64,000 nucleotides of DNA from an uncultured Roseovarius sp. (GCA_947503145.1 CANNCP010000009.1:1-64000), one strand, 5' to 3'; numbered from the stretch's first letter, positions 26,767-37,200 are shown. The notes: a model not told the origin generated them from the sequence alone. Numbers and translations: made by a program.

Positions 26767-27930
26767 TCAGCGCGCCTGCGCGATGGCGCGAAACATCGCC
26801 ATGTTTGCAGCGTGGATGCCCGGTGCGCGGAAATCGCGATCTGCACCGGTTGTAACGATCACGGTATCGTGGGTCTGGTTGATATAGATGTATTGTCCGT
26901 AGATGCCGCGCGCAATGAACTCGCCCGAAGGCGCGCCCTGAGGCACCCACCAGTGCAGCCCGTAGCCGGCCTCGCCCGGCTCTGTCGGGGCGCTGGGCTG
27001 CGTCGCAAGGCGCATCCAGTCTGCCGGTACGATCTGCTGGCCGTGATATCGCCCGTCCTGTTCGGCCATCAGGCCAAAGCGCGCATAGTCGCGCGTGGTC
27101 ATGTTGAGCCCGCCCAGGACAAAGGCAACGCCGGTGCCGTCGGTGGCGTAGTAGGGCGTCGCTTCGGGCCTCAGCGGCGCGATAATCTTTTCCGACAGCA
27201 GCGACGGGATATCGCGGCCGGTCGCGCCGCGAATGACCATGCCGATCACATGCGTGTCCACCGAGACATACTGCCACCGCGCGCCCGGTGGCGCGATGGT
27301 GGCGGTCAGGCGGCGGGTGAAGCCGTCCATCGTGCCACCCAGCGCCAGCACACGCCCCATGCGGTTGATATCGGATGTTTTTTCTAGATAATCCTCGTTG
27401 AACTGCACACCGCTGGCCATTTGCAGCACGTTGCGAAGGCTCGCACCGTCATAGGCGGTGCCCTTGAGGCCGGGGGCGTATTGCGTCACCGGGTCGTCCA
27501 GCGAGGCGATGGCCCCTTCGGCCAGCAACACCCCGGCGAGGGCAGAGACAAAGCTCTTGGCCATTGACCAGGAGATGCGGCGATCCTGCGGGCCGGTGCC
27601 GAGGTGATAGCTTTCATGTACGATCTCGCCGCGTTTGAGCACCAGCAGGGACGTGACGGCGCGCGCCTTGATCCATCTATCGGCCCCGGCAGGCAGCGTC
27701 ATTGCCGGCCCCATTGGCAGGGGCCAGGCCGGGGCGTCGCCGCGCGGCACATCGCGGGTAAGAAAAGCGGCGTTCATGTTCGAAAAATTCGCGACAATTC
27801 TGGATTCGGAAAAGAGGCTGTTGACCGTCCAGAGGCGCCTGATTTCGTCGCGTTTCCAGATCCCGACGACCAGCGCCGCGAGGGTCAGGGCGATGAGGCC
27901 GCGGATCAACCAGCGAAACAAAAGACGCAT
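26767..27930 (-). CDS. Serine hydrolase, beta-lactamase class C/esterase fold
   Basis: A 387 aa protein anchored by one N-terminal helix (LIRGLIALTLAALVVGIW). The class C-type catalytic SxxK motif is SMAK at 122-125, with a YVS-type segment in WQYVSVDTH and a C-terminal GYGLHWWVP region. It is probably a periplasmic esterase, peptidase or penicillin-binding-like hydrolase; beta-lactam resistance is not implied. A GGAGG site precedes the ATG at 27930. It follows pth on the same strand after 20 bases. Confidence 0.88.
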   Translation of the reverse strand: MRLLFRWLIRGLIALTLAALVVGIWKRDEIRRLWTVNSLFSESRIVANFSNMNAAFLTRDVPRGDAPAWPLPMGPAMTLPAGADRWIKARAVTSLLVLKRGEIVHESYHLGTGPQDRRISWSMAKSFVSALAGVLLAEGAIASLDDPVTQYAPGLKGTAYDGASLRNVLQMASGVQFNEDYLEKTSDINRMGRVLALGGTMDGFTRRLTATIAPPGARWQYVSVDTHVIGMVIRGATGRDIPSLLSEKIIAPLRPEATPYYATDGTGVAFVLGGLNMTTRDYARFGLMAEQDGRYHGQQIVPADWMRLATQPSAPTEPGEAGYGLHWWVPQGAPSGEFIARGIYGQYIYINQTHDTVIVTTGADRDFRAPGIHAANMAMFRAIAQAR

Positions 27931-27950
27931 GGGACCTCCCCGATGGTTCT

Positions 27951-28652
27951 TCAGCGGAACCTGTCCGCCAGCCGTTGCAGGGCCGAGCGTGGCTCGGCAT
28001 CGGGCTCTGGCTCCGGCTTTGGTGCGGGCTTCTCATCCGCCCGGGTGGGCGTCTTTGCGCTTGGTTTTGAGGTGGACGAGCGCGGCGGGGCGGTGCGCAG
28101 CGCGACGGCGTTCTGAAACCGGCCCGCGTCGCCTGCCGCCAGATACGGCGCGCCATCACTGATCCCGCGCAGAACGTCCTCCAGCCAGTCCTCATCCGCC
28201 TTGGCGAAATCATGCAGAACGTAACCCGGCACTGCTTCCTTGCGGCCCGGATGGCCGACACCGAGACGCACGCGCACATAGTCAGGGCCGATATGCTGGT
28301 GGATCGAGCGCAGCCCGTTATGACCCGCATGGCCGCCACCGGTTTTGACCCGCAGCTTGCCCGGCGCAAGGTCGATCTCGTCATGCAGGACGGTCACATC
28401 GTCCGGCTCCAGCTTGTAGAACCGCATCGCCTCTCCGACGGATTGGCCCGACAGGTTCATGAAGGTCTCGGGCTTGAGCAGCAGCACCTTTTCAGTGCCC
28501 AGCCGCCCCTCGCTGACCTGTCCCTGAAAGCGTGGCTTCCACGGGCCAAAGCCGTGATCCTGGGCGATCCGGTCCACCGCCATGAAGCCGATATTGTGCC
28601 GGTTGCGAGCGTATTTCGTTCCCGGATTTCCCAATCCTGCAAAGATCAGCAT
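27951..28652 (-). CDS. pth: Peptidyl-tRNA hydrolase
   Basis: Pth releases peptides from tRNAs that drop off the ribosome. The 233 aa protein begins [20 protein letters not shown], with the conserved Asn and catalytic His of NIGF...RHN. It also has [13 protein letters not shown], the HDEIDL motif and [12 protein letters not shown]. Beyond the usual 190 residues it has a charged Pro/Ala/Lys-rich tail (about 180-225). The start at 28652 matches the family; the frame is open upstream to 28736. It lies downstream of rplY, a common pairing. Confidence 0.95.
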   Translation of the reverse strand: MLIFAGLGNPGTKYARNRHNIGFMAVDRIAQDHGFGPWKPRFQGQVSEGRLGTEKVLLLKPETFMNLSGQSVGEAMRFYKLEPDDVTVLHDEIDLAPGKLRVKTGGGHAGHNGLRSIHQHIGPDYVRVRLGVGHPGRKEAVPGYVLHDFAKADEDWLEDVLRGISDGAPYLAAGDAGRFQNAVALRTAPPRSSTSKPSAKTPTRADEKPAPKPEPEPDAEPRSALQRLADRFR

Positions 28653-28817
28653 GGCATGCCTTTCGTGACGTTGTGTCGGGTCTACGACGAGGGCCAGCGG
28701 GAAGCAATGATCGCGCTGCCAGTGCATTCCACTCATCTGTCACGGCAGAGTAACTCACAGACCGATCTTGTGAACAGTCATCCGATCAGTCCGGCGGCGC
28801 ATTTGGAAACAAGGCAT

Positions 28818-28850
28818 AAAAAAACGCGGCCTCCACCGGGGAGGCCGCGT
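28818..28850 (-). terminator. Rho-independent terminator after rplY
   Basis: On the minus strand ACGCGGCCTC pairs with GAGGCCGCGT around a short loop and is followed by a run of seven T. It begins about 26 bases after the rplY stop, so rplY is probably transcribed separately from pth. Confidence 0.88.
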
Positions 28851-28875
28851 CATCAGGTCAGAATGAACGAGCAGC

Positions 28876-29535
28876 TTATGCGTCGTCGCCGTCTTCGCCA
28901 TCGGTGGTCGGCACTTCGTCTGCTGCGACCTCGTCGTCTTCATCCATGTCGGATTTCAGCGCGGACGGAGCCGAGACGTTGCAGATCACGAAATCGCGGT
29001 CAGAGATCACGGGCCGGGCACCCTCGGGCAGTTCGATGTCCGAGAAGTGGACGGTGTCGCCGATCTCTTCCAGCTTGCTCAGATCAACGATCAGCAATTC
29101 GGGGATATCGCCCGCGGTCACGATCAGCTCGACTTCGTTACGGATCGTCGTCAGAACGCCGCCCTTGCGGATTGCGGGGCAGTCGTCTTCGTTCTGGAAG
29201 TCGATGCCGATAAAGAGGTTGATCTTGGTTGTGCGGCGCAGGCGCATCAGGTCCAGGTGCGTCGGCAGGTCGTTGACCACATCGCGCTGCACATCACGGC
29301 AGATCACGCGCACGTCGTCTTGGCCGTCAACCTTGAGGTTGAACAGCGTCGACTTGAAGCGGCCTGCTTTCAGGCGCTTGAGCAGGATGTTGTGCGGAAT
29401 GTTGATCGGCAGCGGATCGACGTCGCCCCCAAAAACGATACCCGGAACCATGCCTGCGCGGCGTGCAGCACGAGCGGCGCCCTTGCCCGTCCCCGTGCGT
29501 TCCTGGGCGTGAAGATCAGGAATTTCTCCAGCCAT
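28876..29535 (-). CDS. rplY: 50S ribosomal protein L25 / Ctc
   Basis: The 219 aa protein is the long Ctc form of L25, which binds 5S rRNA. It starts [20 protein letters not shown], with the L25 core ([33 protein letters not shown]) and the C-terminal TL5 domain (VNDLP to [15 protein letters not shown]), ending in an acidic tail ([10 protein letters not shown]...DGEDGDDA). The Met at 29535 fits the family; the frame continues open to 29688. Confidence 0.95.
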   Translation of the reverse strand: MAGEIPDLHAQERTGTGKGAARAARRAGMVPGIVFGGDVDPLPINIPHNILLKRLKAGRFKSTLFNLKVDGQDDVRVICRDVQRDVVNDLPTHLDLMRLRRTTKINLFIGIDFQNEDDCPAIRKGGVLTTIRNEVELIVTAGDIPELLIVDLSKLEEIGDTVHFSDIELPEGARPVISDRDFVICNVSAPSALKSDMDEDDEVAADEVPTTDGEDGDDA

Positions 29536-29720
29536 TTTAATTCTCCATAGGTTAGGGCGGGACTCCTCCAAGGCTGTAGTCCCGCGTGAAGCCGTGGCCT
29601 TAGTGGAAATGTGAGCCGATTGGAAGGGGGAATCTCGTGGAGCCGAAGCCTCGGGGGCATTGCGATCCGCGGCGAGATCCTGCCGCAAAGATGGGTGTTT
29701 CGGGTTTCTTGTGAAACGCT

Positions 29721-30884
29721 CTATTGCCAGCGATCCGAGAAGTCCTTGGGGATCATCAGGATATCGCGGGCCACATCAGCAATGTTCCGATGCCCGCAAA
29801 ACGCCATCGAGACGTCCAGTTCCTTGTGGATCACCTCCAGCGCGCGGGTCACGCCTGCCTCGCCCATTGCGCCCAGACCATAGATGTAGGCGCGACCGAT
29901 ATAGGTGCCCTTGGCCCCCATCGCGATGGCCTTGAGCACGTCCTGCCCCGACCGGATACCACTATCGAGATGCACTTCGATCTTGTCGCCGACGGCGTCC
30001 ATGATGGCGGGCAGCGCGCGGATCGACGACAGTGCGCCGTCCAGCTGGCGACCGCCGTGGTTGGATACGATGATGGCGTCGGCCCCTACATTCAGCGCCT
30101 CCAGTGCATCGCGCGGATCAATGATGCCCTTGATGATCAGCGGGCCGTCCCACATGCGGCGAAACTCGCGGATGCGATCCCAGTCAAGCGATGCATCGAA
30201 CGCCTCGTTCGTCCAGGACGTCAGATCGCCGGGGTTGCTGACGCCATTCGCGTGGCCCACGATATTGCCGAAAAATCGCCGTTTGGTGCCCAGCATCCCC
30301 AGGCCCCATTGCACCTTGGTCGCCATGTTGGCGATGCTGCGCGCAGTCAGCTTGGGTGGGGCCGACAGGCCATTCTTGATATCCTTGTGCCGCTGGCCCA
30401 GCACTTGCAGATCAACGGTGATGATCGCGGCCGAGCATTTGGCCGCCTTTGCCCGATCAAACAGGCGCTGCATGAAATCGTCATCCTTCAGCGTATAGAC
30501 CTGTAGCCAGAACGGTTTTTCGGTGTTCTCGGCCACATCCTCGATCGAGCAGATGGACATGGTCGACAAGGTATAGGGCACCCCGAACTTCTCGGCGGCG
30601 CGGGCAGCCTTGATCTCGCCATCGGCGCATTGCATGCCGGTGAGGCCGACGGGTGCCAATGCCACGGGCATCGCCACGTCCTGTCCGATCATCTGGCTGG
30701 CGGTCGAGCGGTCGGCCATGTCGACGGCGACGCGCTGACGCAGGAGGAGGTCGGAGAAGTCACTGCTGTTGGCGCGAAAGGTCTGTTCGGTCCAGCTGCC
30801 TGATTCGGTGTAGTCGTAGAACATCCGCGGTACGCGGCGCTGGTAGATGCGGCGCAGGTCTTCGATATTGGTGATCACGGGCAT
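29721..30884 (-). CDS. lldD: FMN-dependent alpha-hydroxy-acid dehydrogenase (L-lactate dehydrogenase type)
   Basis: A 387 aa flavoenzyme that oxidises L-lactate or a related 2-hydroxy acid to the keto acid. Motifs are [17 protein letters not shown] at the N-terminus, [16 protein letters not shown], the catalytic [12 protein letters not shown] (His and Arg contact the substrate) and the phosphate loop [20 protein letters not shown]. Length fits LldD. GGAGGCCAGG precedes the ATG at 30884. It appears monocistronic; no lactate permease or LldR is nearby, so the exact substrate is not certain. Confidence 0.88.
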   Translation of the reverse strand: MPVITNIEDLRRIYQRRVPRMFYDYTESGSWTEQTFRANSSDFSDLLLRQRVAVDMADRSTASQMIGQDVAMPVALAPVGLTGMQCADGEIKAARAAEKFGVPYTLSTMSICSIEDVAENTEKPFWLQVYTLKDDDFMQRLFDRAKAAKCSAAIITVDLQVLGQRHKDIKNGLSAPPKLTARSIANMATKVQWGLGMLGTKRRFFGNIVGHANGVSNPGDLTSWTNEAFDASLDWDRIREFRRMWDGPLIIKGIIDPRDALEALNVGADAIIVSNHGGRQLDGALSSIRALPAIMDAVGDKIEVHLDSGIRSGQDVLKAIAMGAKGTYIGRAYIYGLGAMGEAGVTRALEVIHKELDVSMAFCGHRNIADVARDILMIPKDFSDRWQ

Positions 30885-31064
30885 CCTGGCCTCCGCCTGA
30901 GGATTGGCTGGATTTGCTTACCAATCCACCATGTCTTGGGCAATCCGAATTTCTGCTCTCATGTTGCAACAAAACTGGCCCGAGAGAAACTATAGATGAT
31001 GCGTCGCAGCAGCAGAAGTGGAAGGCATCGTCTTTCGTATCGTGATCGCGGCTGCCTCTCGGGG

Positions 31065-32285
31065 TCAGAGCAAGACAGGCAATACGCCCCCAAGAGGGAT
31101 CAACACCACGATGATCCAGGGCGGAGCCTTCCAGACCGTAAGCAGAATGAAACCTGTCAGGCCAAGCGCGAAATCATAAGGTGTAAGAATGGCACTCGTC
31201 CAAACCGGATCATAGAGTGCCGCCCCGAGGATTCCCACGACAGCAGCGTTTGCGCCACGCATGGCAGCTTGGGCGACAGGGCGTGAACGAAATGCGTCCC
31301 AGAATGGAAGCGCACCGATCAGCAGTAGAAAACCGGGCAGGAAGATCGCAACGAGTGCGATTATGGCCCCTATGATACCATTTGGTGCGGTCCCCATGAC
31401 CGCTCCGAGGTATGCGGCAAAGGTGAAAAGTGGCCCCGGCACGGCCTGTGCCGCGCCGTATCCGGAAAGGAAGGCATCATTGCTGACGGCACCTGACGTC
31501 ACGACTTCGGCTTGCAAGAGCGGCAGCACCACATGGCCGCCGCCGAACACGAGCGAACCTGCCCGATAGAAGGAATCGAACAGTGCAGCGCCCTGTCCCA
31601 GCCCGGCGGCAAAGGGTAACATGAGCAAGAGCAGGGCAAATAAAACGAGCGATACCGTTCCGGCACGTTTCGATACGGGAAATGTCAGGTGTCCGACCGC
31701 GGGATCGGGGGCGGTACGACACAACCAAAGGCCCGCAAGGCCGCCAATGAGAATAGCTGCAACTTGCCCAATCGACCCCGCCATGAAAATCACGATCAGC
31801 ACGGCCGCAAGAGCGATGCTTGCCCGCGTGCGATCGGGGGCAAGGTTGCGCGCCATTCCCCAGACAGCCTGTGCAACAACCGCCACGGCAACTATTTTGA
31901 GACCATGGATCAGCCCTGCACCGATCGGCCCCTCAAAGGCGGACGCACCGAAGGCGAACAACACCAGAAGCAAGGCGGAAGGAAGGGTGAACGCAGCCCA
32001 CGCGGCCAAGGCCCCCAGCGGACCGCCACGCATCAGACCCAGTGCAAACCCCACCTGACTGCTCGCCGGGCCGGGAAGAAACTGGCACAGGGCGACAAGA
32101 TCGGCATAGCCCGCTTCGTCAATCCATTTACGGCGTGTGACAAGCTCGTCCCGAAAATATCCCAGATGGGCGATGGGGCCACCGAACGAGGTCAGGCCGA
32201 GCTTGAGAAAGGCACGGAAAACCTCGGCTGGCGTTCCTTGAGGAGCCGGTTTTGCGCCCTTGCTCGTTTTTGTGCCCGACGTCAT
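31065..32285 (-). CDS. chrA: Chromate transporter ChrA
   Basis: The 406 aa membrane protein has the duplicated CHR plan: an N-terminal repeat with FLKLGLTSFGGPIAHLGYF and CQFLPGPASSQVGFALGLMRGG, and a C-terminal repeat with SLVFGGGHVVLPLLQAEVV and GYGAAQAVPGPLFTFAAYLGA. It exports chromate, probably by proton or sulfate exchange. The codon use looks somewhat more AT-rich than its neighbours and a palindromic repeat lies upstream, so acquisition by transfer is possible. It separates lldD from tlpA. Confidence 0.92.
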   Translation of the reverse strand: MTSGTKTSKGAKPAPQGTPAEVFRAFLKLGLTSFGGPIAHLGYFRDELVTRRKWIDEAGYADLVALCQFLPGPASSQVGFALGLMRGGPLGALAAWAAFTLPSALLLVLFAFGASAFEGPIGAGLIHGLKIVAVAVVAQAVWGMARNLAPDRTRASIALAAVLIVIFMAGSIGQVAAILIGGLAGLWLCRTAPDPAVGHLTFPVSKRAGTVSLVLFALLLLMLPFAAGLGQGAALFDSFYRAGSLVFGGGHVVLPLLQAEVVTSGAVSNDAFLSGYGAAQAVPGPLFTFAAYLGAVMGTAPNGIIGAIIALVAIFLPGFLLLIGALPFWDAFRSRPVAQAAMRGANAAVVGILGAALYDPVWTSAILTPYDFALGLTGFILLTVWKAPPWIIVVLIPLGGVLPVLL

Positions 32286-32382
32286 GAAGCAACTCCCGAA
32301 TTTCGTCCTGCGCCATTGCTGGCACTACGATGCTTCAAGGCGTTGAGCAGTTCAACTCAAGCATTTCGTCTGTATGTTGCGT

Positions 32383-32427
32383 GCGTTTCGCAAAAGGCGG
32401 TGATTCAGGTTTTTCGCGAAACACTTT
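32383..32427. repeat. Dispersed imperfect palindrome (copy 2)
   Basis: GCGTTTCGCAAAA ... TTTTTCGCGAAACACTTT around GTGATTCAGG. The flank GCGTGCGTTTCGCAAAA is identical to that of the copy at 4593, so the repeat unit extends a little to the left of the stem. Confidence 0.75.
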
Positions 32428-32469
32428 GGGCGCAGCTTTCGCCGACCTTCGGTCAGGTGGCGCCCGACT

Positions 32470-33084
32470 CTAGCTTCCAGCAGGCGCGATCAGGGCGGCG
32501 ATCATCGCGCGGGCGCTGTCGCTGTTCCACTCCGCGTCGCCCTGCATGCGGGCGATCTCGCGGCCTTCGGGGTCGAGAATCACCGTGATCGGCAGGCCCA
32601 GCACACCCATCTCGCGTGCCAACTGCTGTTTCGGGTCGCGGTGCAGCGGCAGGTTGTCGACGCCGATCTCGGCAAAGAAAGCCTTCATCGCGGGCACCGC
32701 ATTGCGACCCGTGGCCAGCGTCAGCACCTCGAAGTTCTCACTGCCGAATTCGGTCTGCAACTCTGACAGCATGGGCATTTCCTTGCGGCAGGGGGCACAC
32801 CACGTGGCCCAGAAATTCAACAGGACGTATTTGCCTGCATGATCGGCCAATGTCGCCTCGCCGCCTTCGTCCGTGGTGAAGGCAAGCGTGCTGACGGGCT
32901 TTGCCGTATCGTGAAAGTTCAGCTTTTTCATGTCGCCGTCCAGCATTTGCTGATAGGCGCTGTAATCCACGGCTTCTACCGTTTCCGGGCCGATCGCCGG
33001 GCTGCGCAGGGTCAGGGCTGCAACAGCTGCAATTGCAACGAGGCCAGCGCCGATATAAACGAATGCGGAACGTGACAGGGGCAT
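32470..33084 (-). CDS. TlpA-like membrane-anchored thioredoxin
   Basis: The 204 aa protein has an N-terminal helix ([19 protein letters not shown]), a linker, and a thioredoxin domain with the active site WCAPC in [15 protein letters not shown] and the cis-Pro segment GLPITVI. It reduces periplasmic disulfides, for example during cytochrome c maturation. GGAGGAA immediately before ATG 33084 fixes the start. It diverges from argH with only 24 bases between the start codons. Confidence 0.9.
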   Translation of the reverse strand: MPLSRSAFVYIGAGLVAIAAVAALTLRSPAIGPETVEAVDYSAYQQMLDGDMKKLNFHDTAKPVSTLAFTTDEGGEATLADHAGKYVLLNFWATWCAPCRKEMPMLSELQTEFGSENFEVLTLATGRNAVPAMKAFFAEIGVDNLPLHRDPKQQLAREMGVLGLPITVILDPEGREIARMQGDAEWNSDSARAMIAALIAPAGS

Positions 33085-33108
33085 ATTTCCTCCGAAGGGA
33101 ACCAGGCT

Positions 33109-34500
33109 ATGGCAGACAAATCCTCGAACCAGATGTGGGGTGGCCGTTTCGCCGCCGGACCCGATGCGATCATGGAGGCAATCAACGCCTCGATCGGGTT
33201 TGACAAGCGGATGGCGGCACAGGACATCGCCGGATCGAGGGCCCATGCGGCAATGCTCGCGCGCACCGGCATCGTAAGTGATAGTGATGCAGAGGCGATG
33301 AGGGAAGGGCTGCTCACGGTCTTGTCAGAAATCGAGGGCGGAACATTCGAATTTTCCGCCGCTCTTGAGGATATCCACATGAATGTGGAGGCGCGCCTCA
33401 AGGAGATCATCGGCGAACCTGCGGGGCGGCTGCACACGGGCCGGTCGCGCAACGACCAGGTTGCGACTGATTTCAAGCTGTGGGTGCGTGATCAACTGGA
33501 TGCGACCGAGGGCGCGCTCCTTGCTCTCTTGCGAGCGCTCCTCGCGCAGGCCGAGGCGGGCGCGGATTGGGTGATGCCCGGATTTACCCACCTGCAGACC
33601 GCGCAGCCGGTGACGTGGGGCCATCACATGATGGCCTATGTCGAGATGCTGGGGCGCGATCTGGGCCGGGTGCGCGATGCCCGTACGCGGATGAACGAAT
33701 GCCCCTTGGGGGCCGCGGCGCTGGCCGGAACCAGCTTTCCCATTGATCGGCACATGACCGCCGAGGCGCTGGGCTTTGACCGGCCATCGGCGAATTCGCT
33801 GGACGCCGTCAGTGACCGCGATTTCGCGCTGGAGTTTCTGGGAGCTGCCAGCATCTGCGCCATGCATCTCAGCCGTCTGGCCGAAGAGCTGGTCATCTGG
33901 TCATCCGCGCAGTTCCGGTTCGTCACCCTGTCGGACCGGTTCTCGACCGGTTCATCCATCATGCCGCAGAAGAAGAACCCCGACGCCGCCGAGCTGATCC
34001 GCGCCAAGATCGGGCGCATCTTTGGGGCGAACGTGGCGTTGATGATGGTCATGAAAGGTCTGCCGCTGGCCTATTCCAAGGACATGCAGGAGGACAAGGA
34101 ACAGGTGTTCGATGCCGCCGACAACCTGCTGCTGGCGCTGGTCGCGATGGAGGGCATGGTGCGAGACATGTCCGCCAACAGGGACGCGTTGGAGGCCGCC
34201 GCCGGATCCGGCTTCTCGACCGCTACGGACCTGGCCGATTGGCTGGTGCGGGTACTGGACATGCCGTTTCGCGAGGCGCATCATGTCACCGGTGCGCTGG
34301 TGGCCATGGCCGAGAAGAAGGGCTGTGATCTGCCCGATCTCAGCCTTGAAGAGATGCAATCAGTGCACGACGCGATCCGCGCGGATGTGTTCGACGTGCT
34401 GGGCGTGCATAATTCGGTCGCCAGCCGCACCAGCTATGGCGGCACCGCCCCGAGCGAGGTGCGCGCGCAGGTGAAACGCTGGCAGGAGGTTCTGGGATGA
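33109..34500 (+). CDS. argH: Argininosuccinate lyase
   Basis: ArgH splits argininosuccinate into arginine and fumarate. The 463 aa protein has the expected length and motifs: NQMWGGRFA at the start, [13 protein letters not shown], the catalytic His region [15 protein letters not shown] and the flexible signature loop [18 protein letters not shown]. The next gene, a small lipoprotein, starts four bases before the argH stop, so they are coupled. Confidence 0.97.
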   Translation: MADKSSNQMWGGRFAAGPDAIMEAINASIGFDKRMAAQDIAGSRAHAAMLARTGIVSDSDAEAMREGLLTVLSEIEGGTFEFSAALEDIHMNVEARLKEIIGEPAGRLHTGRSRNDQVATDFKLWVRDQLDATEGALLALLRALLAQAEAGADWVMPGFTHLQTAQPVTWGHHMMAYVEMLGRDLGRVRDARTRMNECPLGAAALAGTSFPIDRHMTAEALGFDRPSANSLDAVSDRDFALEFLGAASICAMHLSRLAEELVIWSSAQFRFVTLSDRFSTGSSIMPQKKNPDAAELIRAKIGRIFGANVALMMVMKGLPLAYSKDMQEDKEQVFDAADNLLLALVAMEGMVRDMSANRDALEAAAGSGFSTATDLADWLVRVLDMPFREAHHVTGALVAMAEKKGCDLPDLSLEEMQSVHDAIRADVFDVLGVHNSVASRTSYGGTAPSEVRAQVKRWQEVLG

Positions 34501-34682
34501 AAGCTGTGATTTGTGCCCTGATGCTGGTCACGCTCGCCGCCTGTGGCGTCGATGGCCCGCCCGAACGCCCGACCGCCGCCACGACGACCACTGTCGGCGT
34601 CGGCAAGAGCGGCGCGCGTGCCGGGACCAAGACGTCTGTGGTCAGTGGCAATATCACGATGGGCATGGGGGTCGCCTTCTGA
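34497..34682 (+). CDS. Small lipoprotein downstream of argH
   Basis: A 61 aa protein with a lipoprotein signal peptide ending in the lipobox LAAC (Cys16). The mature chain is about 45 residues, Thr/Gly-rich, and ends [12 protein letters not shown]. The ATGA overlap with argH shows co-translation. Short lipoproteins at this spot are usual in Rhodobacteraceae; the role is unknown. It should sit in a membrane facing the periplasm. Confidence 0.8.
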   Translation: MKAVICALMLVTLAACGVDGPPERPTAATTTTVGVGKSGARAGTKTSVVSGNITMGMGVAF

Positions 34683-34803
34683 GGGGTGCCTTGTGTGACT
34701 TTGTGATAAGGGCAGCATGTGGTGTGCACTACCTGTGGATGCATTCTATTGCGCAGGCTAGCCAGTTGCGTCATGATTGTGGGTGAAGCCGAAGGATAGC
34801 GAA

Positions 34804-35259
34804 ATGCGGAAATTCATGGTCGTGCTGGATGACAGCCGCGAATGCCTAAACGCGATGCGCTATGCGGCGATGCGCGCGGCGCGCACCCAGGGTGGCGTCA
34901 AGGTGCTGTCTGTCATTCCGCCCGAAGAGTTCAATCACTGGCTCGGAGTCGGCGACCTCATGCGCGAAGAGCATCGCGAACGCATCGAGGCGCATTTCGA
35001 AGTGTTCGCGAAATGGATGCGTGACAAGCAAGGGGTCGATCCCGAACTGGTCATCCGCGAAGGCGAGCCGGTGGCCGAAATCATCGCACAGGTCACCGAA
35101 GATCCGGAAGTCGGCGTGTTGGTGCTGGGCGCGGCCTCTGACCGGAAGGGGCCGGGACCGCTGGTCACGCAACTGACCAAGAGTGCCGGGTCGCTGCCCA
35201 TTCCGATCACCATCGTGCCGGGCGACATGAGCAAGGAACGGTTGGAAAAGATTACCTGA
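34804..35259 (+). CDS. Universal stress protein (UspA family)
   Basis: The 151 aa protein starts MRKFMVVLDDSRECLNAMRY, the usual Usp strand 1 with an Asp for ATP, and includes VLVLGAASDRKGPGPL, similar to but not identical with the GxxGxxx(9)GS ATP loop. It ends ITIVPGDM. ATP binding is therefore uncertain. GAAGGA seven bases upstream supports ATG 34804. It lies between the argH lipoprotein and the NifU-like gene. Confidence 0.85.
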   Translation: MRKFMVVLDDSRECLNAMRYAAMRAARTQGGVKVLSVIPPEEFNHWLGVGDLMREEHRERIEAHFEVFAKWMRDKQGVDPELVIREGEPVAEIIAQVTEDPEVGVLVLGAASDRKGPGPLVTQLTKSAGSLPIPITIVPGDMSKERLEKIT

Positions 35260-35433
35260 TAGGGCGCAGGGAGTTCTGCGGTCTTTTCGGGCCAGAAGCA
35301 GTGCCGGACGTGCGAAGGGTCGCGGCGTATTGCCGACAGGAAGCAGTGCTGCGTCAGTTTAGAATGATTCCAAACCTTGACTCGGGGCATTGGCGCGCGC
35401 ATATCATGATAGCCCATTCAGAGAGGTCCAGCG

Positions 35434-35997
35434 ATGTTCATTCAGACCGAATCCACGCCCAACCCGGCGACTTTGAAGTTTCTGCCAGGCCAAACCGTCC
35501 TGCCTGCCGGAACAGCCGATTTCCCCAGCTCCGAAGGAGCCGATAAATCTCCGCTTGCGGTGCGGATTTTTGCCGTGGACGGTGTTTCAGGCGTCTTTTT
35601 TGGCACCGATTTCGTGACCGTGACCAAAGCCGACAGCATCGAGTGGGACCATATCAAGCCCGCGATTCTCGGCGCAATCATGGAGCATTACCAGTCCGGC
35701 CAACCGGTCATGACTGATGGCGGCACGACTGATTCGGGCCATGCCGAGCATACCGGAGAGGACAGCGAAATCGTCGGCCAGATCAAGGAGTTGCTTGATA
35801 CTCGCGTCCGCCCAGCGGTTGCGCAGGACGGCGGCGACATCACCTTTCACGGATTTGATCGCGGTGTGGTCTACCTGCATATGCAGGGCTCCTGTGCGGG
35901 CTGTCCGTCCTCGACCATCACGCTGAAGATGGGGATCGAGAATCTTCTGCGCCACTACATTCCCGAAGTGACCGAAGTGCGCCCCATCGGTGTCTGA
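35434..35997 (+). CDS. NifU-family Fe-S scaffold/carrier (NfuA-like)
   Basis: A 187 aa protein with an N-terminal Nfu_N domain (MFIQTESTPNPATLKFLPG) and a C-terminal NifU domain whose CxxC cluster motif is GSCAGCPSS. It carries [4Fe-4S] clusters to target enzymes, and its layout matches mitochondrial NFU1 and alphaproteobacterial homologues. It precedes tsaB by about 50 bases. Its clusters could serve Fe-S proteins such as the reductase-like protein at 37660, but that is only a guess. Confidence 0.93.
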   Translation: MFIQTESTPNPATLKFLPGQTVLPAGTADFPSSEGADKSPLAVRIFAVDGVSGVFFGTDFVTVTKADSIEWDHIKPAILGAIMEHYQSGQPVMTDGGTTDSGHAEHTGEDSEIVGQIKELLDTRVRPAVAQDGGDITFHGFDRGVVYLHMQGSCAGCPSSTITLKMGIENLLRHYIPEVTEVRPIGV

Positions 35998-36048
35998 TAC
36001 CGGCGCGGCTAAGGATGTGGGTCCTTTCACGGGGGCGGTTAGCCTCGG

Positions 36049-36645
36049 ATGAGCGCGGATCAGAAGATGCCGGAACCGATGATCTTGGGCTTTGACACCT
36101 CGGCAGGTCACTGCGCCGCCGCGCTGCTGTGTGGTGACCGTGTGCTGGTCGCGCGTGCCGAAGAGATGACGCGTGGGCAGGCCGAACGGCTGATGCCGCT
36201 GCTGGAGGAGGTTTTGCACGAAGGTGGCTGCTTCTGGCGCGATCTGATGCGGATTGGTGTCGGGGTCGGGCCGGGGAACTTTACCGGCATCCGGATTTCG
36301 GTGGCGGCCGCACGTGGCCTTGCGTTGGGTCTGGACATCGCCGCCATCGGGGTGACGACGTTCGATGCGGTTATGTGGGGCCGTCCTGCGCCCGTCCTGC
36401 CGGTCGTGCCGGGCCCGCGCGATCAGCTATATGTGCAGCGCGGCCCGGGGCAGCATGACCTGGTCGATCGCGCCACGCCGGGGGATCCGATGTGGGCCTT
36501 TCCGCCACCTCCGGTCGAACTGGCCGTGCGGATCGCGCGGATTGCCGCCGCGTCGCAGGACACTGGCGACAAACCGGCGCCTTTCTACCTCAAACCCGCC
36601 GATGCCGCGCCAGCGCGCGATGCGCCGCCCGTGTTGCTCGATTGA
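36049..36645 (+). CDS. tsaB: tRNA threonylcarbamoyladenosine biosynthesis protein TsaB
   Basis: TsaB pairs with TsaD for t6A37 modification of tRNA. The 198 aa protein has the ASKHA-fold opening ILGFDTSAGHCAAALL and the motif VGVGPGNFTGIRISVAAARG. The exact start is unsure: ATG 36049 is used, but Mets at 36067 and 36079 are nearer to the family start. It overlaps the rimI-like gene by four bases. Confidence 0.92.
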   Translation: MSADQKMPEPMILGFDTSAGHCAAALLCGDRVLVARAEEMTRGQAERLMPLLEEVLHEGGCFWRDLMRIGVGVGPGNFTGIRISVAAARGLALGLDIAAIGVTTFDAVMWGRPAPVLPVVPGPRDQLYVQRGPGQHDLVDRATPGDPMWAFPPPPVELAVRIARIAAASQDTGDKPAPFYLKPADAAPARDAPPVLLD

Positions 36646-37061
36646 TCGCACCCGGAGACATGGCGCGTACTCATGCCGCCGCCTTTGCCGGGCAGGGCCG
36701 CGCGTGGCGCACCGAGGAGTTTTCCGCGTTGCTCGCCTCCGGTCACGTGTTGTGTGCGGGCGATGCGGACGGGTTCGCGCTGGCGCGGCTGATCGTCGAT
36801 GAGGCAGAGCTGTTGACGCTCGCCACCCATCCCGCGCGCCGTAGGCAGGGCTGTGCGCGGCGCGTTCTGGCGGCGCTGGAGGCCGATCTGCTGGCACGCG
36901 GCGCGCGGCGCCAGTTTCTGGAAGTGGCCAAAGATAACGGGCCGGCCCGGGCGCTCTATCGCATTGCGGGCTATACCGAGACCGCACGACGGGCGGATTA
37001 TTACACGCGTCCGGACGGCACGCGTATTGATGCGCTGATCCTGTCCAAACCGCTGGGTTGA
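36642..37061 (+). CDS. rimI: GNAT acetyltransferase, probable RimI
   Basis: The approximately 139 aa protein shows the GNAT acetyl-CoA motif ATHPARRRQGCARRVL and the C-terminal EVAKDNGPARALYRIAGYTE that characterises RimI, the N-acetyltransferase of ribosomal protein S18. The start is probably TTG 36642, which overlaps the tsaB stop; ATG 36660 is the alternative. The tsaB-rimI pairing is common. Confidence 0.85.
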   Translation: MIAPGDMARTHAAAFAGQGRAWRTEEFSALLASGHVLCAGDADGFALARLIVDEAELLTLATHPARRRQGCARRVLAALEADLLARGARRQFLEVAKDNGPARALYRIAGYTETARRADYYTRPDGTRIDALILSKPLG

Positions 37062-37200
37062 GGGGTGTCTTGTGCGGCATGCGGGGCCGGCTCATGCTGA
37101 CCGCCCTTCACCGCTACAGCCTGCACGCACAGCTCTGGGAGTGACTGCACAGCGGGTGTCGCTGCCCGCGCGATGCGGCGATAACTCGGATCAGTCGATT

